Origin: Podospora pseudocomata
Taxonomy: Eukaryota; Ascomycota; Sordariomycetes; Sordariales; Podosporaceae
Direction of reading: 5' to 3'
Length of the DNA: 64,000 nucleotides
Assembly: GCF_035222375.1 (NCBI RefSeq)
Contig: NC_085889.1
Location: forward strand, 1,302,001 to 1,366,000
This document shows, in pieces, positions 44,989-55,022 of this stretch. Positions within the stretch are counted from its first letter, which is position 1; each line of letters starts with the position of its first letter. Made by a program: the position numbers and the translations under genes. The notes beneath the pieces were generated by a model. The model was not told the origin of the DNA, did no database searches, and worked only from the letters and a program-made list of their open reading frames with translations.

Positions 44989-46405
44989 CTACAGCCCATT
45001 CCTCAAGTTATCGTACTTGGTATCCGGATAGGTGACGCAGTTCTCCTTGTACTGCAACGCTCCTGGCCCACCAAATGTGTCAACCACGTTGGCGATCAAA
45101 CTTTCGGGCCCTTCCTTATCAGCTGAACTCTCCCACCACATGCCACCACCCAAGCCCCTGTCTACGACATACTGCGCCTTTCTTCTAGCCAAGGGAACAG
45201 TATCATAGCTCACCATGGTCCTCGTCCCGGGGTGGTAGCAGTAGCTCGCGCCCGCCTCATGATCATACCTCTCCTCCGACCCCTCCAATGGCAACTTCTT
45301 GTAATCATGCACACCATTCTCCCACGTCCCCTCGCCCACACCACTGTAGGGACCGCCAGGGCCGTCAGTCTGCTGAAAGGCCCTCCCGTACAGTGGCATT
45401 CCCAGCACGATCTTGCTTGGATGGACACCCTGACTGACATAATGGCTCACTGCGGCGTCGGTGCTAAAAGGGGTAGACTGCGGGTTGTGAGGGGAGGGGA
45501 AGAGGTTGGCCTGGTGGCCGGCGGTGGAGTCCCACGATCCGGCGTAGTCGTAGGCCATCAGGTTCCAAAAGTCGAGGTACCTGTCCATTCCGGGGAGGTC
45601 CATATTCTGGAGGTTTTGGAAGCCGGCGGGAGAAGCGACGGTGAGTTCGAAGTGGGGTCGGGAGGGGAGGGTGGAGGAGTAGGCGTCGAGGTGGGAGCGG
45701 AGGGTGGAGAGGAGGGAGACGAGGTGGGAGGCTTCAGTTTGGGAGGAGGGGTATTCCCAGTCTATGTCTAGGCCGTCGAAGCCCATGTTTTTGAGCTGGG
45801 GGAGGGTGTTAGAGGGGGTTTGGGTGAAGGGCGGGGAGTGATTAAGGGGGGCTTACAAGGTCAACGGCGGTGCGCGCGAAATTCTCACGGCCCTCCGGGG
45901 TGGAGGCGGGCTGTTTAAAATTGGAGGAGTAGGTCCATCCTCCGATTGACAAGAGGACTTTGAGGTTGCGGTTCCGGGACTTGAGGATGTTGAGCTGCTT
46001 GAGGCAGCCGTAGAGGTTGGTGCCCGAGTCGTTCCAGGAGTCGCCTTCCCAGTGGATGTCGGTGTCGGCCCAGGTGTCGGTGAGGTAGACCTCTCCCGAC
46101 TCGGGGCGGACGTTGGCGAAGGCGTAGAGGATGTGGGTGAGGTTCTGGACGGGGAGGTCTTGCGGGCGGTGCTTGCGGCCGTAGATGGCCCAGTTGACGA
46201 AGTAGGCTACGCTGCGGTAGCCGGGGGTGACTGGTCCGCCGCCCATCTTGGGAGAGTCTTGTTGGATGGGGGACGTTGTTGGGTTGGTGAAGATGGTCTT
46301 GGAGAGGAGAACGGCGGCGCTCAGGAGGAGGACAGTTAAGGAGGTGGCTATCAAGATGGGGGACCGGCGGGAACGGGAGGTTTGAGGTGTTCCAAAAGAC
46401 GGCAT
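44989..46405 (-). CDS. GH18 chitinase, membrane-anchored
   Basis: Exons 45857-46405 and 44989-45795 (intron 45796-45856, GTAAGC to CCCAG) give 451 residues. The ATG at 46405 is preferred; a frame open to 46720 upstream looks noncoding. Residues about 15-36 ([20 protein letters not shown]) after a basic stretch form a signal anchor, with no evident cleavage site. The GH18 barrel has [22 protein letters not shown] (152-160) and the catalytic [12 protein letters not shown], with Glu197 as acid, then [12 protein letters not shown] and GMPLYGRAF, and Trp at [11 protein letters not shown]. No chitin-binding module is present. It hydrolyses chitin, probably in wall remodelling at or near the plasma membrane. 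Confidence 0.92.
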
Positions 46406-47588
46406 ATGGGGGAGGTTATATAACAGTAAGCCGCTTTGGGGGGTCGGCGGTTTGTTTGTCTCTGCTGCGGAGCGGATAGGAATGCCGGGGCCGAGAGGGA
46501 GCTGATGGCGGAGACCAACTTGGCAACCAACCCAAGGAGAGGGGCCCGGCTGTGTTTCTTTTATTACAGCGGCGGCGGCACGGGGGTTACAAGGAAAACT
46601 ACGCACTTGAGACGCCACTTGACGCGTACTTCTTATGGGTTCAATGGCACGAATGGTTAACAGAGATGCCACGCAATTCCAGGTGGGATTTTTGATAAGT
46701 TTCCAGGGCTCTTCAGCCAAGCAGGTTGGGCGGGAGAGACGCTGATGTCATGTCACGACGCTTGAGCTGAGGTGCCCGAGCCAATGGTCTCGGGGCCCTG
46801 TCAGGCGGGGCTGTCTAGCTTGATTGGTGGGGTGTGTGGCTGAAGAGCAGGGCAGCTTAGGTGCCCTGGCTCTTGGCAGCGGCCTCCATCAATCATCAAT
46901 CATCAATCACAGAACAACAACTTCTCCATCAAATATGTGTAAAACAAAATGGCCAAATCATGGTATTACTGTCACGGCACTGGCCTGACACTAGCCTGGC
47001 ACTGGCAGACTGGAGGATAAGTGTGGTAAAGGCCCTGCAGGCAAACAGCCGTTGTGATATTTTTCCTCTTTTCTTCTTTACCTTAGTATTTCAATCAATT
47101 GGTTGGTATAACTGTTGCCTTGTCTCAGACTTTACCACCCAGGCCGTGACAATTACAGTAGTACGCCTAAACGCCATTCTCCCGCCATTTTACCCACCTA
47201 ATTTATACTCTTACCACGTCGGGAGAGGTAACAAGGGCTGTATTACAGGGCTTGGAACAGTAGTTCAATTGCAATAATAATCTTCAATGGCCTCGAAGTC
47301 CATGATGAAGAAGAGAAGAAGAAACTTGGAGTAGTACAGTGATCCTGAACGCCTATTTATCTCCCGTCAAGTGGTCCGTGCCTCCCTTGCCTCAAGCCGC
47401 TGCCAAGTCCTTCAATATATCACTGGGCCAGTAGCATTCCCGCCATGCCTTTCAGACTGCTTCACTTTCAACAAATGGCTCACAACGTGCAGGTTGCCGG
47501 CGATTGGGCCGTGATGTGGCCAGTTGGTTGTTGGCCGTGTGACACTATCTCCCCCCTTCTCATGCTCGCCCACGAGCTCTGAATGCCT
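46406..47588. other. intergenic
   Basis: Promoter of the chitinase and 3' side of the SET gene. Near 46888-46908 ATCAATC is repeated in tandem three times. Short related segments (CACTGGCCTGACACTAGCCTG) lie near 46977-46997. No gene is recognised. Confidence 0.5.
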
Positions 47589-49319
47589 TCAAGCCTCCAC
47601 TCGGGAGTCCTTGGGTTTGCCGGGTTGCTGTGCGTGAAAGGTGCGGACAGCTGCCTTGGCTCCGTCGCTGTAGAAGTGCTCAAAGGGTTCCCAGGTCCAA
47701 TGTCTCCTCTGAGGCCATCCTTCCCACTTGACCAGATACTTGACTTCATCACCCATCAAGGTCGAGTCCATCACCTTTTCCACTTGATAGTCTTCTGCCT
47801 CGACTGGCGCCGCTTCTCGCAGGACCTGGTCTACATCAGGCAGTGCTTGACCGCCAGCGCGATAGGGCTCGGCGTGCACTTTCGGCTTGTTCCCCAAATT
47901 GCCAAGTGAGTATCCGAGGACATCCTCCATCTCCTCGTCGGTGTCAGTTGGCGAGCAAAGAGTTGAGTCAGAGAAGTAGCCAGCATCGCCAACTATTTCT
48001 ATAAGCTCCTGCTGTTCAAGCGCCTCTTGAACACCAGAAACATAGCTCCTTGAAGCCTGTCTGTCGATCCGCTGGCGTTTCCTGATACCAGAGGACACCT
48101 TTGATAAGCTGGCCGGTGAATATGTGGCAAGTTTGCCTCTAGTCCGTCTATGTCTTGGACCTGACCTCGAGGTGGCCCCTGGCCTCAAGGGTGACGGCCT
48201 GAAGGGATCTTGCCTCCCGGGATCTGGCGTTACGGATCTCTCTGGTGTCGAAGGAGGAGAGGAGAGGGGCGAATCTGACTCACTGTCCAGTGGAAGCTCG
48301 CGTTTCTGGTCCAGCGGAAGGACGGGGCGAGCACATGTACGTGGCTTGTTGGTCGCCGTATCCGCATGGCCCTCGGCTTTGTGCTCAACGGGATAGAGGT
48401 TGCAACGACACTGCATTTTGGATTTGTCGAAATAGCTTCGTCCGTAGTTGACGTATATCTCATGCCTTTCCTCGATTGGCCTGAGGGCTTTGAAAACCAA
48501 AACTCTGATGCCGCCGATGGTCTCGGGGCTGCACGCGACGTTGGGGCGGCAGTGGTGGTTGATAAACCGGGTCCAGTTGCCGTACATTCCCGCATCAATG
48601 TTGTATGGGTACTCTCCGATATGGTCGTCCATTTCGTATACGTAGGCGCTGTTGGGCACGTGTTCGCTGTCGTGTTTGCATATCATACCGTAATAGATGC
48701 CAATGATTTCATCTTGCTCCACATCACGACCGGGCTTCATGAAGGCGCCATAGCCCCGGTCCGGCGTCATGCGGATGGCGATATGGTCTTTAGCCCACTC
48801 GGCCAACTGGTCTCTGAAGGGGGCGTAACAAGTGTATTGGTTGCACTCTTCGCTATCTGGTCTGTACCAGCTGTGGCACACCAAACACGTAAACGCATAA
48901 TAGTGTTCCCCAAAGGGCGACATCAAACGACTGATACCATCGGACAAATAGTCGGCGTTGGCTCTGCGAATCCGAGTGGCGAGGGTGGGCACGCGCAAAT
49001 CAAAGTCGATATACTTGACGAGGTAATCTCTGATCTCGTACACCTCGCGATCTTCGAGGGGGCTTGTGGATTGATAATCTTGACTAGTGATTTGGAAGAG
49101 CTTGGGAAACTTGGTGGGATCTGAGTGGAAATTAAGGGGCATAAGGCTGAGCATGAATTGATAATCCTCCTCTGACATATTGCTATTGACGAAACCAGCA
49201 CGCAACATAGCCGCCTCTCGTATAGCGCGCGTTTGCCGCGGAGACGTGTCTGCCGGCCCTGACGTGTTTGTAGGCGGCTGATACACTTCATCGTCGTCGC
49301 TGTTGTTGTTGCGAGGCAT
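47589..49319 (-). CDS. SET-domain protein with C-terminal chromodomain
   Basis: Single exon, 576 residues. A Cys-containing segment (residues 145-165) precedes the SET domain. The SET core runs from about 182 to 297: RGYGAFMKPGRDVEQDEIIGIYYG, then FINHHCRPNV (252-261, the NHxCxPN methyl-donor site) and EIYVNYGRSYF in place of ELTFDY. CRC follows at 304-306 but a full post-SET cluster is not visible. A Ser/Pro-rich, disordered region (about 320-500) leads to a chromodomain at 511-555 (DYQVEKVMDSTLMGDEVKYL, VKWEGWPQRRHWTWEP). SUV39/Clr4 enzymes carry the chromodomain at the N-terminus, so this order is reversed. Likely a histone or protein lysine methyltransferase; substrate unknown. Confidence 0.85.
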   Translation of the reverse strand: MPRNNNSDDDEVYQPPTNTSGPADTSPRQTRAIREAAMLRAGFVNSNMSEEDYQFMLSLMPLNFHSDPTKFPKLFQITSQDYQSTSPLEDREVYEIRDYLVKYIDFDLRVPTLATRIRRANADYLSDGISRLMSPFGEHYYAFTCLVCHSWYRPDSEECNQYTCYAPFRDQLAEWAKDHIAIRMTPDRGYGAFMKPGRDVEQDEIIGIYYGMICKHDSEHVPNSAYVYEMDDHIGEYPYNIDAGMYGNWTRFINHHCRPNVACSPETIGGIRVLVFKALRPIEERHEIYVNYGRSYFDKSKMQCRCNLYPVEHKAEGHADTATNKPRTCARPVLPLDQKRELPLDSESDSPLSSPPSTPERSVTPDPGRQDPFRPSPLRPGATSRSGPRHRRTRGKLATYSPASLSKVSSGIRKRQRIDRQASRSYVSGVQEALEQQELIEIVGDAGYFSDSTLCSPTDTDEEMEDVLGYSLGNLGNKPKVHAEPYRAGGQALPDVDQVLREAAPVEAEDYQVEKVMDSTLMGDEVKYLVKWEGWPQRRHWTWEPFEHFYSDGAKAAVRTFHAQQPGKPKDSRVEA

Positions 49320-50027
49320 CGTGAATGATTAGGGATCTATAGTGTGTCGATACTGATAATTATACAGATACCTGATCTTATACAAGTCTGAAGCTGTTAT
49401 ATGTCCGATTTCGAAAGGTTCAATGGACAGGACTGAAATTCTCCAAGAATTCCCACATGGGACCTGGTTTGACTATGCTGATATTGAGGGCGAAACTGCT
49501 GGGTCATGGACATGGAGTCTTCATCTTGAATGACCGACGGAAACGGAAGGGTTATGTAGCCGTCTCTGTCTCTTTGTTTGAGGTCTGCATCGAGTTCACA
49601 ATGCATTCATTTTCACAGGAAAACATAAAGGGGTTCCCGCGGGATGCACATGGATAAAGAGAACCGAGATACATTTAGAGACAAAGGCTTCCACTTTTGG
49701 TCTGGTTCATAGGACCATGAAGTCTTCAAAAACGTTTAGCGGAGTTCTGTTTCTACTCTACTATGTAGGTGTAAGGTACATTGAGCACGCAGTCGAGTCA
49801 AGCAATTGGTATTCGGCATTTCACCACTGCTGAGTTACCGTGAGAGCACCCCTGAACATCCCCTGACTTATCGACTACGTACATAGGTACGTATCTATAT
49901 CTGGGAACACTCTGCGCTAGTAACCCCATGATATCCTTAACTTGCAGGTCTTGGAAAAGTAGTACAATCTTTTCTCTCCTCGTACAAGTACTCACACCTT
50001 TCTCCTCTGTCCTCTCCCAATCAAACC
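49320..50027. other. intergenic
   Basis: Promoter side of the SET gene and the 3' side of the small gene at 50028. Nothing else is recognised. Confidence 0.5.
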
Positions 50028-50522
50028 CTACCAAAAGCCCCAGCACCCTCCACAACCCCTTTTCCTCCCTCTCCCCTTTTTGACGGCCCCTACTTCCTCC
50101 TCCAACGCCAACCTTGCCTTCTCACCCCCCACATCCTGATGTGAACGAGCAGGGCTGAAAATCGTAACAGCCTTCTTCCCTCTCAAGCCAGGCTCATCAG
50201 AAGTATGCTTGTCAAAATGTGCCGTAGGAGGTTGCTGAATCTCAATCTGTATGCTCTCCCTCTTTAGAATCCTGACCTGTGTTGCCTCCTCCTGCATTGC
50301 CGTTGAAGTTTCAGTGCTGGTAGTACTATTACTTGACTCAGACGTGACAGTCAGTGGTGGCGGTGGTTCGAGCGTGATGGACGACGAGGCGGTTCTGTTT
50401 TCTGTGACTGGTGGAGGAGGTGGTAAAACAGCAACCCGAGGGGGAGGGGTATATCCCATCATGAGCGACATCAGGCTTGGTGGAGAGGCCAGGTCGTGGT
50501 TTTCTGCATAGGAGGAGGCCAT
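50028..50522 (-). CDS. hypothetical Pro/Ser/Thr-rich protein with Cys-rich end
   Basis: Single exon, 164 residues, ATG in good context (CAATGGCC). The protein is largely disordered: PPPRVAVLPPPPPVTE, then a Ser/Thr run, then a basic end GRGRKRGCGGCWGFW with two Cys. No signal peptide or membrane span and no known family. The start context and uninterrupted length support a gene, but low complexity makes the call uncertain. The terminal CGGCWGFW could be a lipidation or membrane-contact tail; this is speculation. Confidence 0.45.
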   Translation of the reverse strand: MASSYAENHDLASPPSLMSLMMGYTPPPRVAVLPPPPPVTENRTASSSITLEPPPPLTVTSESSNSTTSTETSTAMQEEATQVRILKRESIQIEIQQPPTAHFDKHTSDEPGLRGKKAVTIFSPARSHQDVGGEKARLALEEEVGAVKKGRGRKRGCGGCWGFW

Positions 50523-51626
50523 TGTTGGACTTGGAGATGGAATTTATTCGGATGGCATGGGAAATGTTCACATGGTACGGTTGGAAAAGAAAAGGTTGAA
50601 GATGATCTGATCACCAAACATCCAAGAGCGCGGGAAATTTCTCAAAAGATGGAAATCTCCGCCCTCGTGAGGGAGTCCGATCCGAGACATGATTCACAAC
50701 ACACCACATGCCAACCCCTCGGGCTGGGCAAAGAAGTACAGGTGCCCAACCGAACCGACCCGAAGGGGCGTTGCTGCAGGGCCGAGGTTTAAACGCGTGT
50801 TTTGACAGGAGACAGGTCATGGGGGGTTTATGCAGCAGGATAAATTACCCCCTTTTTGGGGTGGGCGAGTGGTATTCCCCCACTGCAATACCGACCGGCT
50901 GTTTACAACATTGGCGCCTGAAAAAAATCAACATGGAGATCAACGGCATGCTCCGGTGAAGAGAAATTCTAAAGAGGGTTGTGTTTCTCCTTGACATTTG
51001 TCTTTGAGATCTGCCTTTGTTCGAGTCTCGGGGCGCATGTCTTAAATATCCGCAAAAAGCTTCAAACCCATGCAAAGTTTTCGAGGAACATAACAAAGGA
51101 AAAGGACTCTTTCATGTTGTGAATGAACTGCAGCCTGCGTTTATAATGGGGCTCGAGTCGACTAGACCGGAATAAGAGGCTCTGGCTTTAGGGATTCCCG
51201 AGGACCTGGTAACGAATGGGATAACGTCATAAGTCTTCAATTGATCGATGTGTACCGCGGAAGTATGTCAGCAAAGTGGCAGCTTGAATTATTACTTCAG
51301 CCCTGTCACGGTAAGAGTCTTCAGCTAGGTATGTCTTATGCGCTTGATGTTTCAACGTGGACGTCCTCTTTCGCTCGGCTCCGAGTTCCCCGAATACAGT
51401 TAGAACTTCAATTGCACGATGGAAGCTTCCATCAGTGCGGTCGAGGACGTTCCGTAATTATGGCTAGGCAATCCACAGTTGTGTTACTTGGTTGGTGGAA
51501 AAGTTTGGAAACAAATAAACCCGGTAAAGGGGAAAGACGGGTTGGGTTGTGGTGTTGGAGAACAATACTACCCTCGTGGATATCTTAGCGTTAGTGAAAC
51601 ATACCAACCATACTCATATAGATCAC
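50523..51626. other. intergenic
   Basis: Divergent promoter space between the small minus-strand gene and the GH30 gene. No gene is recognised; frames are short and overlapping. Confidence 0.5.
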
Positions 51627-51633
51627 TATAAAA
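51627..51633 (+). promoter_or_regulatory. TATA box of the GH30 gene
   Basis: TATAAAA lies 88 bp upstream of the ATG at 51715, a normal distance for an inducible fungal enzyme gene. Confidence 0.55.
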
Positions 51634-51714
51634 TCAAATCATCCTCACCCTGCAGGCCTTAACCATGATGTTGGACACTTGAGGCTCAAGTGCCTCCCTC
51701 ACCCCTCCAGCACC

Positions 51715-53178
51715 ATGGCACCTTCCTTCCTCCACCTCGCCACAGGCATAGCCCTCCTTACAACCACCGCCCACGCCGACCTCACCACCACCATCGATGC
51801 AACCTCCAACCGCGGCACCTGGGAAGGCTGGGGCACCTCCCTAGCCTGGTGGGCAGCCACCTTCGGCCACCGCGACGACCTAGCAGACATCTTCTTCACC
51901 CTCCGCACAACCCGCCACCAATCCGTCCCCCTCCCCGGCCTAGGCTTCACAATTGCTCGCTACAACCTCGGTGCCACAACCACCAAAACCACCATCCCCC
52001 CTTCCACCTCCATGAAAACCTCCCCCTCCATCATCCCCTCCCGCCTCATTCAAGGCTTCTGGCTCGACTGGACCTCCTCCCTCCCAACCTCCCCATCATG
52101 GAACTGGTCCGCCGACCCAAACCAACGCTCCATGCTCCTCAAAGCCTCCTCCCGCGGCGCCACCACCCTCGAGCTCTTCTCCAACTCCCCAATCTGGTGG
52201 ATGTGCAAAAACCACAACCCCTCCGGTTCCGACGACGGCAGATCCGACAACCTCCAATCATGGAACTACCAAAACCATGCTGTCTACCTGGCCACAGTGG
52301 CGAAATACGCAGCAGAAAACTGGGGAGTGAGCTTCACATCAGTAGACCCATTCAACGAGCCGTCAGCAAACTGGTGGAACGGCAAGACCGGCACGCAAGA
52401 AGGCTGCCACTTCGACGCCTCCACCCAGATCGCCGTGGTGGGGTATCTAAGGCAGGAACTGGACAATCGGGGGTTGAAAGGGGTGGTTATTTCCGCCTCG
52501 GACGAGAGCCATTACGACGAGGCGGTTGAGACACTCAGGAAATTCGAGGGCAACAGGACTGTGATGGGAGCAGTGGTGAGGGTGAATGTGCATGGGTATC
52601 AGTATGAAAAGGGAAGGAGGGATGTGCTGTTTGATATGGTGAACAAGGCGGGGAAGAAGCTTTGGCAGAGTGAATATGGGGAGGCGGATGCTACCGGGGA
52701 GAGGTTGGTGAGTAATTTGCTGCTGGATATGCGGTGGTTGAGGCCGATGGCGTGGGTGTACTGGCAGGTTTTGGATGGGGGTGGGTGGGGTTTGATTGAC
52801 GCGGATAATGACAGGAAGACGATCGGGCAGGTGAACCAAAAGTATTTTGTTCTCGCGCAGTTTGCGAGGCATATCAGGCCGGGGATGAGGATTTTGGATG
52901 GGGGGAGTGATTACGCTGTTGCGGCTTATGATGAGAAGGCGAGGAAGCTGGTGATTGTGGCTGTTAACTGGGGGGAGGCCCAGTATATCAATTTTGATCT
53001 GGGGATGTTTGGAGCCGTTGGGTCGGATGGATCGGTGGTCAAGAGGTGGGCGACACAGATTGGGAGTGGCAGTCGTTATGTTGAGTACAGTGATACTCGG
53101 CTTAGTGGGAAGAAGTTCTGGTCAAGATTTGAAAAGAAGCTGGTCCAGACTTTTGAAGTGACGGGTGTTGTTCTGTAG
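51715..53178 (+). CDS. secreted GH30 endo-beta-1,6-galactanase-like hydrolase
   Basis: Single exon, 487 residues from the ATG at 51715 (context CACCATGG); a start further upstream would spoil the signal peptide. Residues 1-20 (MAPSFLHLATGIALLTTTAH) form the signal peptide. The N-terminal block GTWEGWGTSLAWWAATFG and the strand VDPFNEPSANWW place it with fungal endo-beta-1,6-galactanases of GH30. The acid/base is Glu215 in DPFNEP and the nucleophile is Glu320 in LWQSEYGEAD. A beta-sandwich domain typical of GH30 follows the barrel. It is predicted to degrade beta-1,6-galactan side chains of plant arabinogalactan proteins outside the cell. Confidence 0.88.
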   Translation: MAPSFLHLATGIALLTTTAHADLTTTIDATSNRGTWEGWGTSLAWWAATFGHRDDLADIFFTLRTTRHQSVPLPGLGFTIARYNLGATTTKTTIPPSTSMKTSPSIIPSRLIQGFWLDWTSSLPTSPSWNWSADPNQRSMLLKASSRGATTLELFSNSPIWWMCKNHNPSGSDDGRSDNLQSWNYQNHAVYLATVAKYAAENWGVSFTSVDPFNEPSANWWNGKTGTQEGCHFDASTQIAVVGYLRQELDNRGLKGVVISASDESHYDEAVETLRKFEGNRTVMGAVVRVNVHGYQYEKGRRDVLFDMVNKAGKKLWQSEYGEADATGERLVSNLLLDMRWLRPMAWVYWQVLDGGGWGLIDADNDRKTIGQVNQKYFVLAQFARHIRPGMRILDGGSDYAVAAYDEKARKLVIVAVNWGEAQYINFDLGMFGAVGSDGSVVKRWATQIGSGSRYVEYSDTRLSGKKFWSRFEKKLVQTFEVTGVVL

Positions 53179-53263
53179 ATTGATTGATAGATACATATCT
53201 ACGATTGTTGCCTTGTTTCCCTTGAGATTCTCCCAGCAAGAACCACGGGGTCAACTATGAGCC

Positions 53264-53852
53264 TCAAACCTCATAAGGTGACTTGACATCCCTCCAAGTC
53301 GAATCATCCGCTCTTTCGGCCTTGTACTCGTTCCAGAATCTCTCAAATGCCTGCCGACTGTACATGTCTTTCGGGGGACCCTCTCCGTCGCCAAAGCGAT
53401 CCAGGATTGCGCTGTCGTACTGATGCAGGCACTCCAAATGCTGAACGAGGAAGGGCTTTTTGTCCTTGCGTGCAGCAACCACAGTCCCGACGCTCAGTTA
53501 CCACCCCAATGGCGCAAACCCGAACTCGGGATCAATATCATCCATGTGACAGGCTGATTGTCAAGATGCCACTGTTCAAACGAGAAATGTTCCAACCCGG
53601 TGTACCACAACAGGAATTTCGAGAAAGCTGGGCGAAGGCGCGACGTCCTTCGTAAAGATATCATGGTCCAAGTCAAGCTCGATGGCATACCAGAGGTCTT
53701 TGCCGTAGTCAGCTAGCTGGCCGACGGCGCAGCTGATGTTAACTGCGAGAATCCGCGGCACTTCCGCGTCGACATCACTAAATCAAGCAACTTCAGAGCA
53801 CAGGTAAGGCTAAGCAGGAGAGGATATCTTACTTCTGCGTATTCTCAGCCAT
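53264..53852 (-). pseudogene. interrupted gene of unknown function
   Basis: A start at 53852 (MAENTQ) with a consensus intron (GTAAGA to TTTAG) leads into a well-formed stretch (VPRILAVNISCAVGQLADYG, then KDLWYAIELDLDHDI). The same frame continues past in-frame stops near 53580-53570 and 53503 into two further protein-like stretches: DDIDPEFGFAPLGW and then VAARKDKKPFLVQHLECLHQ to SPYEV at 53264. The protein-like character on both sides of the stops points to recent inactivation, or less likely to unrecognised short introns. I do not recognise the family. It lies tail-to-tail with the GH30 gene. Confidence 0.55.
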
Positions 53853-54155
53853 TGTCCAGATGTGTAGGATAACGGAGGGGTAACGAGGCGAAGGGAAAAT
53901 AGATAGCAAGTTTGAGGAGCGATCGGCCTGAAGTGAGCTTTTTGAGGTTGCTAGTGGCCGCCTCGCACCACAAACAACACTGGGAAAGCTTAACAATTGC
54001 AAGTGCTCGTGATCGAGAACCAGATAGGCGCTCTTAGCCCTATCTCAGACAACGGGTGTGGAACTGGAAAAGAGAAAGTTTGTGGTTTCTTTATGATCTT
54101 GCTTGACGTCAGCCTGCGCACATGCAGTCTTCAGGGGTCCCAGCCAACCAAGCCT
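53853..54155. other. intergenic
   Basis: Upstream region of the interrupted gene and 3' side of the deacetylase gene. Nothing recognised. Confidence 0.5.
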
Positions 54156-54986
54156 TCACCTCCCACCCTCGAACGAACCAGGATGCCCTCTGACCCACTC
54201 AGCAACCTCCTTGCAAGGAGCCACCCAAACATCTTTCTCAGCGGCAATCCTCCCAAGCACCTCCTCCAACATGGCAAACTTCTTTTCGTCTGTCTGTAGA
54301 AACGGATGGAACAAAACAGAGAGATATCCACCTGTCTGTCTGATCTCCTCCATCTTACTCGTCAACCACCCCTTCAAATCTTCCTCGGGGTTCTCCAGCT
54401 CTTCTCTCTCGCCATGATCCTCCCTTATGCCTCTGAACTTATCCATATACCAGAAAGCATCCACCCCCCTCCACTCAAACGGCAGCACCACCACCCCCTC
54501 TTTCCCAATCCCTAGCTCCCCTAGAGGTGAGACATATCTCACACCATGCTCCTGCAGCAACCCCCAAGTCCCATCATTGATACTCCCCCCAGGTGGACGA
54601 AACCCCTCGTACTTGATACCAGCTTTCCTTGCTTCCTCCCAGCTCTTATCGAAATTCTCCTGCTCTGCTTCGGGGGAAAGATTCTTCCAGACTTCATGCT
54701 GGTACCCATGCCAAGCTACTTCGTGACCAGCATCTTGCAGTGATTTAATAGCGTCAGGGTAGGCAGACAAGCTCCATGACTCGGCAAAGTACGTGGCTTT
54801 GATGTTGTGCTTTTCGAGAAGTGACAGCATGCGCGGGAGTTGGTTGGTGACTGCCGGGTGGGTGCCGATGGGGTGAGGCCACTTGCCATTGAGGACGTCT
54901 TGGGCTTCGCCTAGGTTGTCCATGGTGAAGGAGATGGCTGCTTTGTAGGGGGCTGGCCAGCGGGAGGAGGGCGGTGGGGGCGACAT
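54156..54986 (-). CDS. polysaccharide deacetylase (NodB/CE4 family)
   Basis: Single exon, 276 residues from the ATG at 54986 (MSPPPPSSRWPAPYKAAISF). CE4 motif 1 appears as FTMDNLGEAQD, where the usual TFDDG has Asn in place of the second, metal-binding Asp; this variant is known in a subset of the family. Motif 2 is HGYQHE with both metal-binding His, and motif 3 is FRPPGGS. FHPF near residue 235 supplies the last catalytic His. There is no signal peptide, so it is likely intracellular, and the substrate may be a small N-acyl or imide compound rather than wall chitin. Function is inferred from family only. Confidence 0.82.
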   Translation of the reverse strand: MSPPPPSSRWPAPYKAAISFTMDNLGEAQDVLNGKWPHPIGTHPAVTNQLPRMLSLLEKHNIKATYFAESWSLSAYPDAIKSLQDAGHEVAWHGYQHEVWKNLSPEAEQENFDKSWEEARKAGIKYEGFRPPGGSINDGTWGLLQEHGVRYVSPLGELGIGKEGVVVLPFEWRGVDAFWYMDKFRGIREDHGEREELENPEEDLKGWLTSKMEEIRQTGGYLSVLFHPFLQTDEKKFAMLEEVLGRIAAEKDVWVAPCKEVAEWVRGHPGSFEGGR

Positions 54987-55022
54987 GTTGGTGATGTTGG
55001 TGACCGGTGTCGGTGATGTCAA

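Noticed and set aside
51690-52529. 279-codon plus-strand frame overlapping the GH30 gene
   Set aside because: Arg/Pro/His-rich +2 shadow caused by C-ending codons in the true gene.
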